The position numbers and the translations under genes are program-made. The notes below the pieces were generated by a model that was not told where the DNA came from, did no database searches, and saw nothing but the letters and a program-made list of their open reading frames with translations. Of a stretch of DNA of 19,986 bases, positions 6,539 through 14,225 are shown one piece after another. This DNA is from JAUHWS01 sp964571805 (GTDB lineage: Bacteria; Patescibacteriota; Gracilibacteria; UM-FILTER-43-11), in the NCBI GenBank assembly GCA_964571805.1, contig CAZNDI010000009.1:1-19986 (forward strand). Direction: 5' to 3'. Each line of letters opens with the position of its first letter. The first letter of the stretch is position 1.

Positions 6539-7309
6539 TTATTGGTTTAAAGTTTGTCTGGCAATTTGAGGAAGAGCAGGTGTTTCCCCGTGCGGTGGTG
6601 AAAAAGCTTGTTCGAGCCGTGATAAAAATTGCCTCACACCCATTGCAACACGCAACGAAATGGGCATTCTCACATCAAAAAAAACTTTATCTCCGTTTTG
6701 GAGCGGCCAACAAAAAGCAGCTCCAGGATCCATTCTTTCGCAAATTGTAGTATAATAAACACCATCCCTCACACCCTGAATAACAATGCGAAAATAGGCT
6801 CCTGGAGGAATTTCTGTGCGTTGTCCTTGATACTCAATGTAAGTACCATCGGATTGCACAAGCCTTGGCGAAGCAGCTGGTGGTTTAGATACTATTTCTG
6901 CAAAAAATTCTGCTTCATCTTTTTTAATCAAGCCACAATGGCCTAAAATTTTATCAGTAATCTCCCGTGTAAAAATCTCCCCAGCCCAAGAATCTATCCT
7001 AAGGCGTAAACTATTAGAAGTGATACTTTTTCTCCCTCCATTTAAATCAGTGCAAAGATAACTACCACTTCTAGGATCAAAACCAATGGTTTCAGAATAA
7101 TCTTGGCCATCTGCAACTCCGCTTACAATCATTTGAACCGGAGATGAGGTTAACAAAATTTGAGTTAAAAATGCTTCCTCACATTCAAAAGCATCTGTCA
7201 CATCATTAACCTTTAAGTTCTCTGGAACGACCAAGGTATAAACCACTTGCGAGTCTATATTGCCTTCCAAATCCCTACTCCTTGTTGGTATGCTTCTTCC
7301 ACCTTCCAT
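6539..7309 (-). CDS. hypothetical protein with two homologous halves, 256 aa
   Basis: I do not recognise a family. The protein has no signal peptide or membrane helix. Residues 58-110 and 172-224 align without gaps over shared positions: I-V-x-G-V-x-D-G-x-x-Y-x-x-x-I, then D-P, then L-x-x-G-x-K and L-R-x-x-x-x-x-G. It therefore consists of two tandem domains of about 53 residues joined by a linker of about 60. Six cysteines (43, 46 excluded; seen at 43, 86, 125, 190, 200) are fewer and unpaired on recount, five in all, so a disulfide pattern is not argued. The C-terminus is Pro/Gln-rich and probably flexible. ATG 7309 has no Shine-Dalgarno sequence. It lies 121 nt upstream of the DUF2306-like gene on the same strand, possibly co-transcribed, although that gene has its own strong ribosome binding site. 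Confidence 0.7.
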   Translation of the reverse strand: MEGGRSIPTRSRDLEGNIDSQVVYTLVVPENLKVNDVTDAFECEEAFLTQILLTSSPVQMIVSGVADGQDYSETIGFDPRSGSYLCTDLNGGRKSITSNSLRLRIDSWAGEIFTREITDKILGHCGLIKKDEAEFFAEIVSKPPAASPRLVQSDGTYIEYQGQRTEIPPGAYFRIVIQGVRDGVYYTTICERMDPGAAFCWPLQNGDKVFFDVRMPISLRVAMGVRQFLSRLEQAFSPPHGETPALPQIARQTLNQ

Positions 7310-7368
7310 TTCGTCAATCTAGTGAATAAATTAACAATTTTTAGATCCTTTAAAGCTTGAAAATAGGT

Positions 7369-7395
7369 GTCCCGCCGGTGTTGAAGCGGCGGGAC
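7369..7395 (-). terminator. GC-rich hairpin, possible minus-strand terminator
   Basis: A perfect 9-bp stem, GTCCCGCCG (7369-7377) with CGGCGGGAC (7387-7395), closes a 9-nt loop. On minus it is followed by ACCTATTTTC. It lies 22 nt past the last stop of the degraded small frame at 7417-7626 and would end that transcript. Confidence 0.5.
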
Positions 7396-7416
7396 CAGAT
7401 GGTGGGGAGAAAGGCT

Positions 7417-7626
7417 TTAAACCCTGGACAAAAGAAGCCTCTCCATGCTCTGCAAACCCCTGAGAACATTCCCATCATCCTTTAAGTTAAGTTTCACCCC
7501 CATTGCACAGGAGAAATACTGGACCTCAAGCGTTGACCTCCGTACCTGCGTACTATTTGTTGCGCAGCCGGCGCTTTGGCCAGAATTTCAAGCACCTCGC
7601 TAAATTCGATTGTATTTATTTTTCAT
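7417..7626 (-). pseudogene. possible frameshifted small gene (about 69 codons if repaired)
   Basis: From the ATG at 7626 the frame hits TAG after 8 codons. If the A5 run directly after that ATG had four A's, a frame coding for an ordinary-looking segment (MKINTIEFSEVLEILAKAPA and onward) would run to a TGA at 7494-7496. There a G5 run (ATGGGGGTGA) overlaps an ATG at 7503, which opens a 28-codon frame (MGVKLNLKDDGNVLRGLQSM and onward) ending at 7417. That last frame is in phase with the original ATG, so two compensating homopolymer indels restore one protein. No family was recognised. Sequencing or assembly error, real decay, or two tiny overlapping ORFs are all possible. A hairpin terminator follows. 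Confidence 0.25.
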
Positions 7627-7647
7627 CTTTTGTCAATTAATTCATAA

Positions 7648-7926
7648 TTATTTAATCATTTCTACTTCACAATTTCTACTAAAAAGCATGATGAAGGGCC
7701 GCCTCTTTGACAGAGTCGGCCCCAGTGAGGTGCCGAGCAGTCTATTGTTGTCGATTCCTATCAAATAGAGAGGGGCGATACCGGAACAAGTTCCCATATA
7801 CCAGACAACACAAACACAATCTCGGACATCTATGAATAATTTAATCCTTTTTTCATAATTTGTCAATAGCCGCGTCTTCTTAGCCTGCTTGCTACAACCC
7901 CAAATATAGGAGTAAAATTCACCCAT
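7648..7926 (-). CDS. doubtful 92-aa ORF
   Basis: This open frame covers otherwise empty DNA, but its support is weak. There is no ribosome binding site, no recognisable motif, and a GC-rich hairpin (7696-7722) sits inside the frame. A second frame in the same strand also opens with an ordinary-looking 22-codon ORF starting MSEIVFVLSG. A CVC...GTC-x-G cysteine pattern (residues 37-49) loosely recalls the secreted protein at 94-402, but there is no signal peptide and I judge it chance. It could be a remnant of a gene or a non-coding RNA locus. Confidence 0.15.
   Translation of the reverse strand: MGEFYSYIWGCSKQAKKTRLLTNYEKRIKLFIDVRDCVCVVWYMGTCSGIAPLYLIGIDNNRLLGTSLGPTLSKRRPFIMLFSRNCEVEMIK
7696..7722 (-). 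terminator. GC-rich hairpin inside the doubtful 92-aa frame
   Basis: GGGCCGCCTCT (7696-7706) pairs with AGAGTCGGCCC (7712-7722) at 10 of 11 positions around a 5-nt loop. On the minus strand a T5 run follows about 11 nt later, which is farther than usual for intrinsic termination. It may be a weak terminator or part of a structured RNA. Confidence 0.35.
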
Positions 7927-8118
7927 AGTAAGAAAAAGATCTCTGCTTGAAAATAAACAGAGGTGTGAAAAAATTTCAAGCTAATAATTTGTTTTTCTCA
8001 AGCCATTAAATAACAACTTGCTAGATTTATAAATTGCTATTTAATGAGATCAATGCTACAGTGCGTCGACTAGGATAAACTCAAAAAATCTTTAATTATA
8101 GACCCTAATAAAAACTAA

Positions 8119-10020
8119 ATGGCCGAAAATAAACGATTTGGATGGTTTAAAAGAAAACCTCAATCCAAGCTCATTGATCCCCCAAAAGCGATTGAAAAAC
8201 CGACTCCTGTTCCGAGTACCCCCCCTTCCACCAAAGCCCACCATGCTCCAACTCATGGGCCAAAAACTCACCCTAGTCCCGTTCATCATCAGAATTCAAA
8301 ACCGCATGTCATCACAAAAATTCCCCACAAAACCGACCACAGAAAACGCGTGGGCAAGATGAGGATTATTCCCTTGGGAGGATTGGAAGAAGTGGGGAAA
8401 AACATCAATGTGATCGAATACGAAAATGACATCCTTCTCATCGACGCTGGAATGTCTTTTGCAGGCCCCGACATGCTGGGAGTCGACTACATCGTACCCG
8501 ACACGTCTTACGTGGAGGCTAAAAAACGAAACGTAAGGGGTATTCTCTTTACACATGGCCATTTGGATCACATTGGAGCCATTCAGCACATTTTACCCAA
8601 ATTGGGGAACCCCCCCATTTACGGCAGCAAATTGACCGTAGCCATGGTCAAAAATCGACTTCGGGAATTTGGCCTAGATAAAACCGCCAAAATACACGTG
8701 GTGGATGAAAATTCCAGAATCAAGTTGGGCGCCTTTGAAGCAGAGTTTTTCCGTATCAATCACAGTATTCCAGACAGCATGGGAATTTATGTGAATAGCC
8801 CTGCAGGAAGCTTGGTGCACACAGGGGATTTTAAATTTGACCACTCTCCCGCCATCGACAAACCGACGGACTTTCAACGGATTGCAGAAATCGGAAGCCG
8901 AGGCGTAGACGTCCTCATGATTGACAGTACCAATGCCCTCAAACCCGGTTTTTGTAAGTCAGAAGCAGAAGTGGCTAAAACCTTAGAAAGCATCATTGAA
9001 AAAACCAAGGGTCGGATCATCATCGCCTCCTTTTCGTCGCTGATCGGTCGCATCAATCAGATCGTAGGCTTTGCCGCAAAAAACAATCGAAAGGTCTTTT
9101 TGGCTGGCCGCTCTATGGTCGACAACGTGCAATTGACCGAAGATTTAGGTTACGCCACTTACCCCAAAGGAACGGTGCGGAAAATATCCGCCCAGGCCAA
9201 TTCGATGCCGCCGCATCAAGTCTTGATTTTAACCACAGGAGCTCAGGGAGAGGATTTGAGCGCCTTGACCCGCATGGCGATTGGCGAACATGCTCAGATC
9301 AAAATTCGAGAAGGGGATACCGTTTTAATTTCAGCCACACCCATTCCCGGCAATGAAGTGGCGGTGGTGAATGTGATCAACAACTTGTTTGCTCAAGGAG
9401 CGAAAGTGATCACCAAAAATGAAATGGACATTCACGTGTCCGGTCATGCCCATCAGGAAGAACTTAAGATGATGTATGGCTTGATCAAACCCAAGGCTTA
9501 TTTCCCGATCCACGGTGAGTTGTATATGCGCATGGGGCATATCGACATGATTAAAACGGTGGCTGATCCAGGAATGATTCCTGTGATGTTGGAAGAGAAT
9601 GGAGATATTTTGGAGGTGAGTTCGCAAGGGATCCGTAAAACCAAAGAAAAGATCCCCGGAAATGACATTTTGATCGATGGGTTGGGCTTTGGAAATATTG
9701 GATCGAGGGTGATTCAAGACCGACAAGTAATGGCTCACGATGGCATGATGATCATGCTCTTTCACGCTTATGCGGATTCTAAACGACTGATCAGTGAACC
9801 CGACATAATTTCACGAGGCTTTTTGTACGTGAAGGAATCCGAAGATTTAGCCCAGGAAATCAAGGGTGTGGCCAAGAAAGCCTACGAAAACATCACGCTT
9901 CAAAATAAGACGATGGCCTTAAAAGATTTGAAATCCGAACTGGAACGGAATATTTCTAATTTCGTCCGAAAGCGCTTAGGAAGAGAGCCAATGATCATTT
10001 CGATTGTGATGTATACATAA
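8119..10020 (+). CDS. rnj: ribonuclease J
   Basis: RNase J is a zinc-dependent 5'-3' exonuclease and endonuclease central to mRNA turnover and rRNA maturation. The catalytic core begins near residue 81 (MRIIPLGGLEEVGKN). It contains THGHLDHIG (145-153), His215 (NHSIPDS), Asp237 (HTGDFKF), DSTNA (269-273), the beta-CASP segment with SGHAHQEEL (441-449) and PIHGE (463-467), and a C-terminal domain with GNIGSRVIQDR (525-535). Residues 1-80 are an extra low-complexity tail rich in Pro, Lys and His, with about ten histidines between 41 and 74. Such basic tails occur in some RNase J homologues and may bind RNA. The ATG at 8119 has an A-rich leader without Shine-Dalgarno, and starting at Met81 would remove only the tail. 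At 633 aa it exceeds B. subtilis RNase J1 (about 555), because of the tail. Confidence 0.95.
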   Translation: MAENKRFGWFKRKPQSKLIDPPKAIEKPTPVPSTPPSTKAHHAPTHGPKTHPSPVHHQNSKPHVITKIPHKTDHRKRVGKMRIIPLGGLEEVGKNINVIEYENDILLIDAGMSFAGPDMLGVDYIVPDTSYVEAKKRNVRGILFTHGHLDHIGAIQHILPKLGNPPIYGSKLTVAMVKNRLREFGLDKTAKIHVVDENSRIKLGAFEAEFFRINHSIPDSMGIYVNSPAGSLVHTGDFKFDHSPAIDKPTDFQRIAEIGSRGVDVLMIDSTNALKPGFCKSEAEVAKTLESIIEKTKGRIIIASFSSLIGRINQIVGFAAKNNRKVFLAGRSMVDNVQLTEDLGYATYPKGTVRKISAQANSMPPHQVLILTTGAQGEDLSALTRMAIGEHAQIKIREGDTVLISATPIPGNEVAVVNVINNLFAQGAKVITKNEMDIHVSGHAHQEELKMMYGLIKPKAYFPIHGELYMRMGHIDMIKTVADPGMIPVMLEENGDILEVSSQGIRKTKEKIPGNDILIDGLGFGNIGSRVIQDRQVMAHDGMMIMLFHAYADSKRLISEPDIISRGFLYVKESEDLAQEIKGVAKKAYENITLQNKTMALKDLKSELERNISNFVRKRLGREPMIISIVMYT

Positions 10021-10064
10021 CTTTGGATAGCTTGTAAATTAAAATGAATGTTTAAAAACAAAAA

Positions 10065-10820
10065 ATGATCTCCCTTTTCATCATTCTACTCGGTCTCGGC
10101 TTAGGCAGCTTTGCCAGCGTCATCATCCACCGCCTCCACACCGGAGAAAGAGGGATTTTTGGCGGCCGGTCAAAATGCCCCCACTGCGCCAAACAACTTA
10201 AACCCCTAGACCTGATCCCCGTGGTCAGCTACATCATCAACAAAGCCAAATGTCGTTTTTGCAAAACCCCCATCCCGTTCCGCTACCCCCTTTTGGAACT
10301 CAGCATGGCCGGAATTTTTGCCCTCACCACCCATCTTGTAGGCCTCGAGAACACCAATGACCTGAGTTTTTACCTGTTCATCTCCTTCATCTTCATCATT
10401 CTTACTTTTTACGATTTTCTCTTCAAAGAAGTTCCCGACGAAATTTCCCTCCCCACCCTCATCATCGCCCTGGGCTACACGCTTGTGATGGGCAAAATAG
10501 CCTGGCTTTCACTGCTACTGGGAGTCGCGGCTCCCCTTTTATTTTTTGGCGCCCTTTACTTTGGATCTCAAGGTCGCTGGCTGGGAGGCGGAGATTTACG
10601 CATTGGAGCCCTCATGGGAGCGTTGTTAGGGTGGCCCATGATATTGGTAGGCCTTTTTCTCGGCTACGTCTCAGGAGCCCTCTACAGCGTCACAGGCTTG
10701 GCCCTCGGAAAATTCACCAAAAAAAGCCAGATTCCCTTTGTCCCCTTCCTTCTTTTGGGAACTTACATCGCGTTATTTTGGGGACAAGATATCCTTGAAT
10801 GGTACGGAGAGTTGCTCTAA
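10065..10820 (+). CDS. pilD: type IV prepilin peptidase / N-methyltransferase
   Basis: This integral membrane aspartyl protease cleaves the leader of type IV pilin-like precursors at the cytoplasmic face and methylates the new N-terminus. The N-terminal domain has the GSFASVIIHRL segment (14-24) and the paired CPHC (38-41) and CRFC (63-66) zinc-binding cysteines. The peptidase domain follows with Asp117 (TFYDFLFKEVPDEI) and the second catalytic aspartate in GGGDLRIG (Asp177). About seven hydrophobic helices are visible and the length (251 aa) is typical. No pilin, ATPase or other pilus gene is in the window, so the rest of the pilus or pseudopilus system must be elsewhere. The ATG has an A-rich leader 44 nt after the RNase J stop. 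It converges on the PBP gene with a 14-nt gap. The gene is C-rich on plus. Confidence 0.95.
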   Translation: MISLFIILLGLGLGSFASVIIHRLHTGERGIFGGRSKCPHCAKQLKPLDLIPVVSYIINKAKCRFCKTPIPFRYPLLELSMAGIFALTTHLVGLENTNDLSFYLFISFIFIILTFYDFLFKEVPDEISLPTLIIALGYTLVMGKIAWLSLLLGVAAPLLFFGALYFGSQGRWLGGGDLRIGALMGALLGWPMILVGLFLGYVSGALYSVTGLALGKFTKKSQIPFVPFLLLGTYIALFWGQDILEWYGELL

Positions 10821-10822
10821 AA

Positions 10823-10840
10823 AATTGAAAAGAATCAATT
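10823..10840 (-). terminator. weak AT-rich terminator at the end of the PBP gene
   Basis: AATTGA (10823-10828) and TCAATT (10835-10840) form a 6-bp stem with a 6-nt loop, followed on minus by TTTT. The right arm includes the PBP stop codon. The stem is AT-only apart from one G-C pair, so termination would be inefficient. Confidence 0.3.
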
Positions 10841-13800
10841 CCCCACCACAATAGGAACCCGAGTGGTATAACTGGAGTCACTCTCAGTGACCACTTTCAT
10901 ATAAATTTCGTAAGTGCCCGCAGGAGGAGAATCCCATACAACACTGTAGGATGCGTTATTTGGATTTCCCTTTACAGAAGCAATTTCTTGGGCCGATTGA
11001 CCTGATTTTTTAGCCAAAAAAGTGACCTCTTGTACTCCTGCTTGATCCGCTCCTGACAAAGACCCAGCCACCGAGACACTTTCCCCTTCTGCAAAAGAAC
11101 TGTTGCTGGCAGGACTAGTAATGCGTGTTACCCCTCCCCCCCCTTGGCTCTTTTCAGCTTGAGCCACCACTTGAATCTGAATCGAATCTGAACTCTTATT
11201 TTTAGCCTGATCAAAAGCTTCGACCATTAATTCATAGGAGCCTTCATCGGTTGGAACAGTGAGTTGCCATTCAAAAGGTGGTTCAATATCATTTTGATAC
11301 AATTTTCCATCTAAATAATATTTTGCACTCACCACGGCACCATTCCCATCATAAGCCTGCAATTGAATGCCAACACTAGAGCCCGCAGTCAACTTGGCAT
11401 TATTTTTAGGAAAGGCAAAAGAAACCGTTGGAGGGGTATCATCGGCACCAATTTTAACCGTGATCGAGGACTGATTGGAATGGAGAAGTTCATCATAAAC
11501 AATGGCCTTGATGCTATGAATCGACCCATCAGCAAAATCTGCTGATAAGGGCAAACTACCGTGAAAAGGAGAATTAGAAACCGTGGTCAAAAGCTCATCA
11601 TCCAAATAATAATCCACTCGCTGGACCCCCGCGGGAGAAGTAATGTCGACCATGACCGCCACCCGAGGAGGACTGACAATTCCGCTAGAAGAAGGAGAAG
11701 TGATGCTGATCTGAGGTTTAGCATTCATAGTTTCAGCCGTGTGTACATCATCATATTCTGTAGGCGGAGCGCCACCGGCCATCCCCGCTGCCCTAGCCCA
11801 GGCTTGGGCGGCAGCATCCCATTCGGGCAAAACATCATGAGCGGTATAAAAAACCTTTTCTTCGATCGCATCTTCAGGAGTGAATTCTGTGGCCAATTTT
11901 CCAGAGACTTTGTCAATTTTAACCACTTGATAGGAACTGTCATAATCTTTGGGAACCCCAAAACTGGCAAAAACGGCTTTAATGATATCGCCGGAAGGCG
12001 TTTTTTTGGAAGCCAACTTTCCTGATCGCTTAGAAATGTTCACCCACTTGAGCCCCTCGGGCTTCTCAAATTCGCCTTTTTCCACTTTCTCGGAAGCTTT
12101 GGTCATGTACTCCTTCCAAATGGGAGCTGCTGTGGTCAAACCATCGGCTCCTGGCTTTAAAGCAGTCGATTTAGTATTCCCCACCCAGACCGCAGTGACC
12201 AAATTACGGACATAACCAATCGTCCAGTTGTCACGAGGCAAAATATCACTGTGATTTCCACTTTTAGCCTCTATATTCGAAGTACCTGTTTTAGCTCCGT
12301 TGAGTTGATTACTGAGAGTGATACCATTACGCCAAAAATCAGCTGGTCTCGCATTTTTATCCGTCAGAATATCATTCACTAAATAGGCCACTTGAGGATC
12401 GAGGGCTTGTTTGCGATCTTTGGGAGCTTCATATTCTTCAAGAATGTTACCCTCAGCATCTTCTACCTTCAAAATATAAATGGGTTCAACACGGTAACCT
12501 CCATTGGCAAAAACACTATAACCTCTGGCCATGTCAAGCGGCGCAATTTCATTGGTTCCTAAGGCCGAAGCAAGGCCATAGTAGTCTTGAGGTACAAAAT
12601 ACATGCCCATTCCCGCCGCCAATTTCATCACATTGTCCATACTCGCCAAATACCCTGCTTTAATGGCAGGAATATTTAAGGACCCGCCCAAAGCGTTTCT
12701 CATAGAAACAGGGCCATTAAACTTACCGGAATAATTGTCAGGAGTGTATTTGCTTCCATCGCTGTTAAAGGTTGTTTTTACATCATAAACAACCGTGCTT
12801 GGAGCATGCCCCTTTAAAAAAGCGGCGGCATAAACAAAGGGTTTAAAAGATGAACCTGGCTGACGCCGAGAAGTGGTGAGATTATTTTGACCTTCAATTT
12901 CAGCATCATTAAAGTCACGAGAGCCAACCATAGCCAAAATCTGACCATTGTTCGGATCCAGTGAAATCAAACTGGCATTATTCGCTCCATATTTATTTTG
13001 ATTCACTTCAGCACGGGATGCAATGGCTTCCTCGGCCATTTTTTGCATTTCATAATTGAGGGTGGTGGTGATTTTGAGCCCCCCTTTATTCACTTTATCG
13101 ACTCCATATTTTTCTTCCAAAAGCTCTTTCACATCGGTCACAAAATGCGGAGCTTTGTCCAAGGAATTCTCAAGGGGTTTAAAAACCATATTGTCGGCTT
13201 CTTTTTGAGCTTTATTTCTTTCTTCTTCCGTGATGTGCCCCAGTTCATACATTCTGTCTAAAACAAATTCGACCCGTCCCTTCACGTAAATATCACGTTT
13301 TTGATCTCCTTCACCAAAGGTATAGGTTTTACCCAATAATCCTTTACTAAGATTAATTCCCTCACTGGCATCGATAATGTCTTGTTCATTGCGCAAATCT
13401 TTTTCTAAAATAGTCTTCTCATCCAAATTGATTCGCGCATAGGCATTTTCTCCGTATGGCCAATAATAAGTAGGTGATTTGGGCAAAGAGGCCAAAATAG
13501 CACTTTCAGCAATAGTGAGCTTAGAGGCGGACTTGCCAAAAAACTTTTGTGAAGCCACTTCTACCCCATAAATAATGCTTCCATAAGGGATTCTATTGAG
13601 ATATAAGGCTAATATTTCGTCTTTGGAGTATCTGTTTTCCAACTGCATGGACAAAATAATCTCTTTGATCTTGCGACTATAAGTGCGTTCGTTGGTCAAA
13701 AAGGCATTTTTAATGTACTGCTGGGTGATGGTTGAACCTCCGCGAGCCTGAGAACAAACGCCGACCTGACTGCACACCGCCTTAAGAATCGCCGCAAAGT

Positions 13801-14161
13801 CAAAACCACCATGATTATAAAATTGGTCGTCTTCAATCGAAATGGCAGCCAAGGGAGCATATTTAGAAATTTCGGTATAAGGGACAATTTCTCGATCTTC
13901 ATCGCCTTTAATTTTATAAAGCAAGGCTCCATTGCGGTCTAAAATCACACTCGATTGAGCGGCAAATATTTTTTCATGATCGTTGATGTCAGGCAGCGTC
14001 GCCCAAATCCAGAGAAAAAGCACCAAAGAAAAGGTGACAAAAACTCCAAAAAGAGCAAAAATAAAATATTTAATCTTTTGCCAACGGGTCACTTCCCCCT
14101 GCTTAAAACGCTGACGGAGCTGATGAACCTTAAACCTAATTTTATTGAAACGTGTTTTCAT
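10835..14161 (-). CDS. class A penicillin-binding protein (PBP1A family) with three C-terminal Ig-like domains
   Basis: This bifunctional peptidoglycan synthase is 1108 aa. It has a basic cytoplasmic tail and one transmembrane anchor (about 31-54), then a GT51 glycosyltransferase domain with IEDDQFYNHGGFD (109-121, catalytic Glu110) and GGSTITQQ (141-148). The transpeptidase domain follows with SSFK (437-440, nucleophile Ser437), SLN (494-496) and KTGTS (624-628), so both activities look intact. The region past about 815 holds three Ig-like modules (about 815-905, 908-1000, 1012-1107). Each opens with an ITSP or FPKN-type strand, and the first two contain a V-x-Y-Y-L-D-(D/G) motif. Such domains probably bind cell-surface polymers or proteins. 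PBP1A proteins are often 700-900 aa, so the tail explains the excess. It lies 64 nt downstream of mfd with its own -10 box. The ATG has no Shine-Dalgarno sequence. Confidence 0.95.
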   Translation of the reverse strand: MKTRFNKIRFKVHQLRQRFKQGEVTRWQKIKYFIFALFGVFVTFSLVLFLWIWATLPDINDHEKIFAAQSSVILDRNGALLYKIKGDEDREIVPYTEISKYAPLAAISIEDDQFYNHGGFDFAAILKAVCSQVGVCSQARGGSTITQQYIKNAFLTNERTYSRKIKEIILSMQLENRYSKDEILALYLNRIPYGSIIYGVEVASQKFFGKSASKLTIAESAILASLPKSPTYYWPYGENAYARINLDEKTILEKDLRNEQDIIDASEGINLSKGLLGKTYTFGEGDQKRDIYVKGRVEFVLDRMYELGHITEEERNKAQKEADNMVFKPLENSLDKAPHFVTDVKELLEEKYGVDKVNKGGLKITTTLNYEMQKMAEEAIASRAEVNQNKYGANNASLISLDPNNGQILAMVGSRDFNDAEIEGQNNLTTSRRQPGSSFKPFVYAAAFLKGHAPSTVVYDVKTTFNSDGSKYTPDNYSGKFNGPVSMRNALGGSLNIPAIKAGYLASMDNVMKLAAGMGMYFVPQDYYGLASALGTNEIAPLDMARGYSVFANGGYRVEPIYILKVEDAEGNILEEYEAPKDRKQALDPQVAYLVNDILTDKNARPADFWRNGITLSNQLNGAKTGTSNIEAKSGNHSDILPRDNWTIGYVRNLVTAVWVGNTKSTALKPGADGLTTAAPIWKEYMTKASEKVEKGEFEKPEGLKWVNISKRSGKLASKKTPSGDIIKAVFASFGVPKDYDSSYQVVKIDKVSGKLATEFTPEDAIEEKVFYTAHDVLPEWDAAAQAWARAAGMAGGAPPTEYDDVHTAETMNAKPQISITSPSSSGIVSPPRVAVMVDITSPAGVQRVDYYLDDELLTTVSNSPFHGSLPLSADFADGSIHSIKAIVYDELLHSNQSSITVKIGADDTPPTVSFAFPKNNAKLTAGSSVGIQLQAYDGNGAVVSAKYYLDGKLYQNDIEPPFEWQLTVPTDEGSYELMVEAFDQAKNKSSDSIQIQVVAQAEKSQGGGGVTRITSPASNSSFAEGESVSVAGSLSGADQAGVQEVTFLAKKSGQSAQEIASVKGNPNNASYSVVWDSPPAGTYEIYMKVVTESDSSYTTRVPIVVGN

Positions 14162-14179
14162 TGAGCTTTGTGCTAGCCA

Positions 14180-14201
14180 ATAATCTTTCGGGGAGATTAT
14201 A
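14180..14201 (-). promoter_or_regulatory. -10 box of the PBP gene overlapped by a 7-bp inverted repeat
   Basis: The minus strand reads a perfect TATAAT at 14201-14196. ATAATCT (14180-14186) and AGATTAT (14194-14200) form a perfect inverted repeat with a 7-nt spacer, so one arm covers the -10. No good -35 is visible. The repeat could be an operator or a 5'-end mRNA hairpin. Confidence 0.4.
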
Positions 14202-14225
14202 CTTCACAAAACAAAATTTCTCCAG

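Larger units (their letters stand above)
7310..8118. other. 809-nt intergenic stretch with hairpins, repeats and degraded small ORFs
   Basis: No convincing intact gene occupies this interval between the divergent 256-aa gene and the RNase J gene. It contains two GC-rich hairpins (7369-7395 and 7696-7722), both with T-rich tracts on their minus-strand 3' side. It also has an 11-bp exact direct repeat GCTTGAAAATA at 7355-7365 and 7945-7955, and an 8-bp inverted repeat (7945-7952 with 7974-7981) followed by a T-rich tract on plus. A further 12-of-13-bp AT-rich inverted repeat lies at 8004-8016 with 8034-8046, in the possible RNase J leader. Short minus-strand reading frames at 7417-7626 and 7648-7926 are listed separately. 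I found no match to tmRNA, RNase P RNA, SRP RNA or tRNA landmarks. Confidence 0.6.

Noticed and set aside
7361..7640. tmRNA, RNase P RNA or SRP RNA in the gene-poor segment
   Set aside because: None of the characteristic conserved segments of these RNAs was found on either strand.
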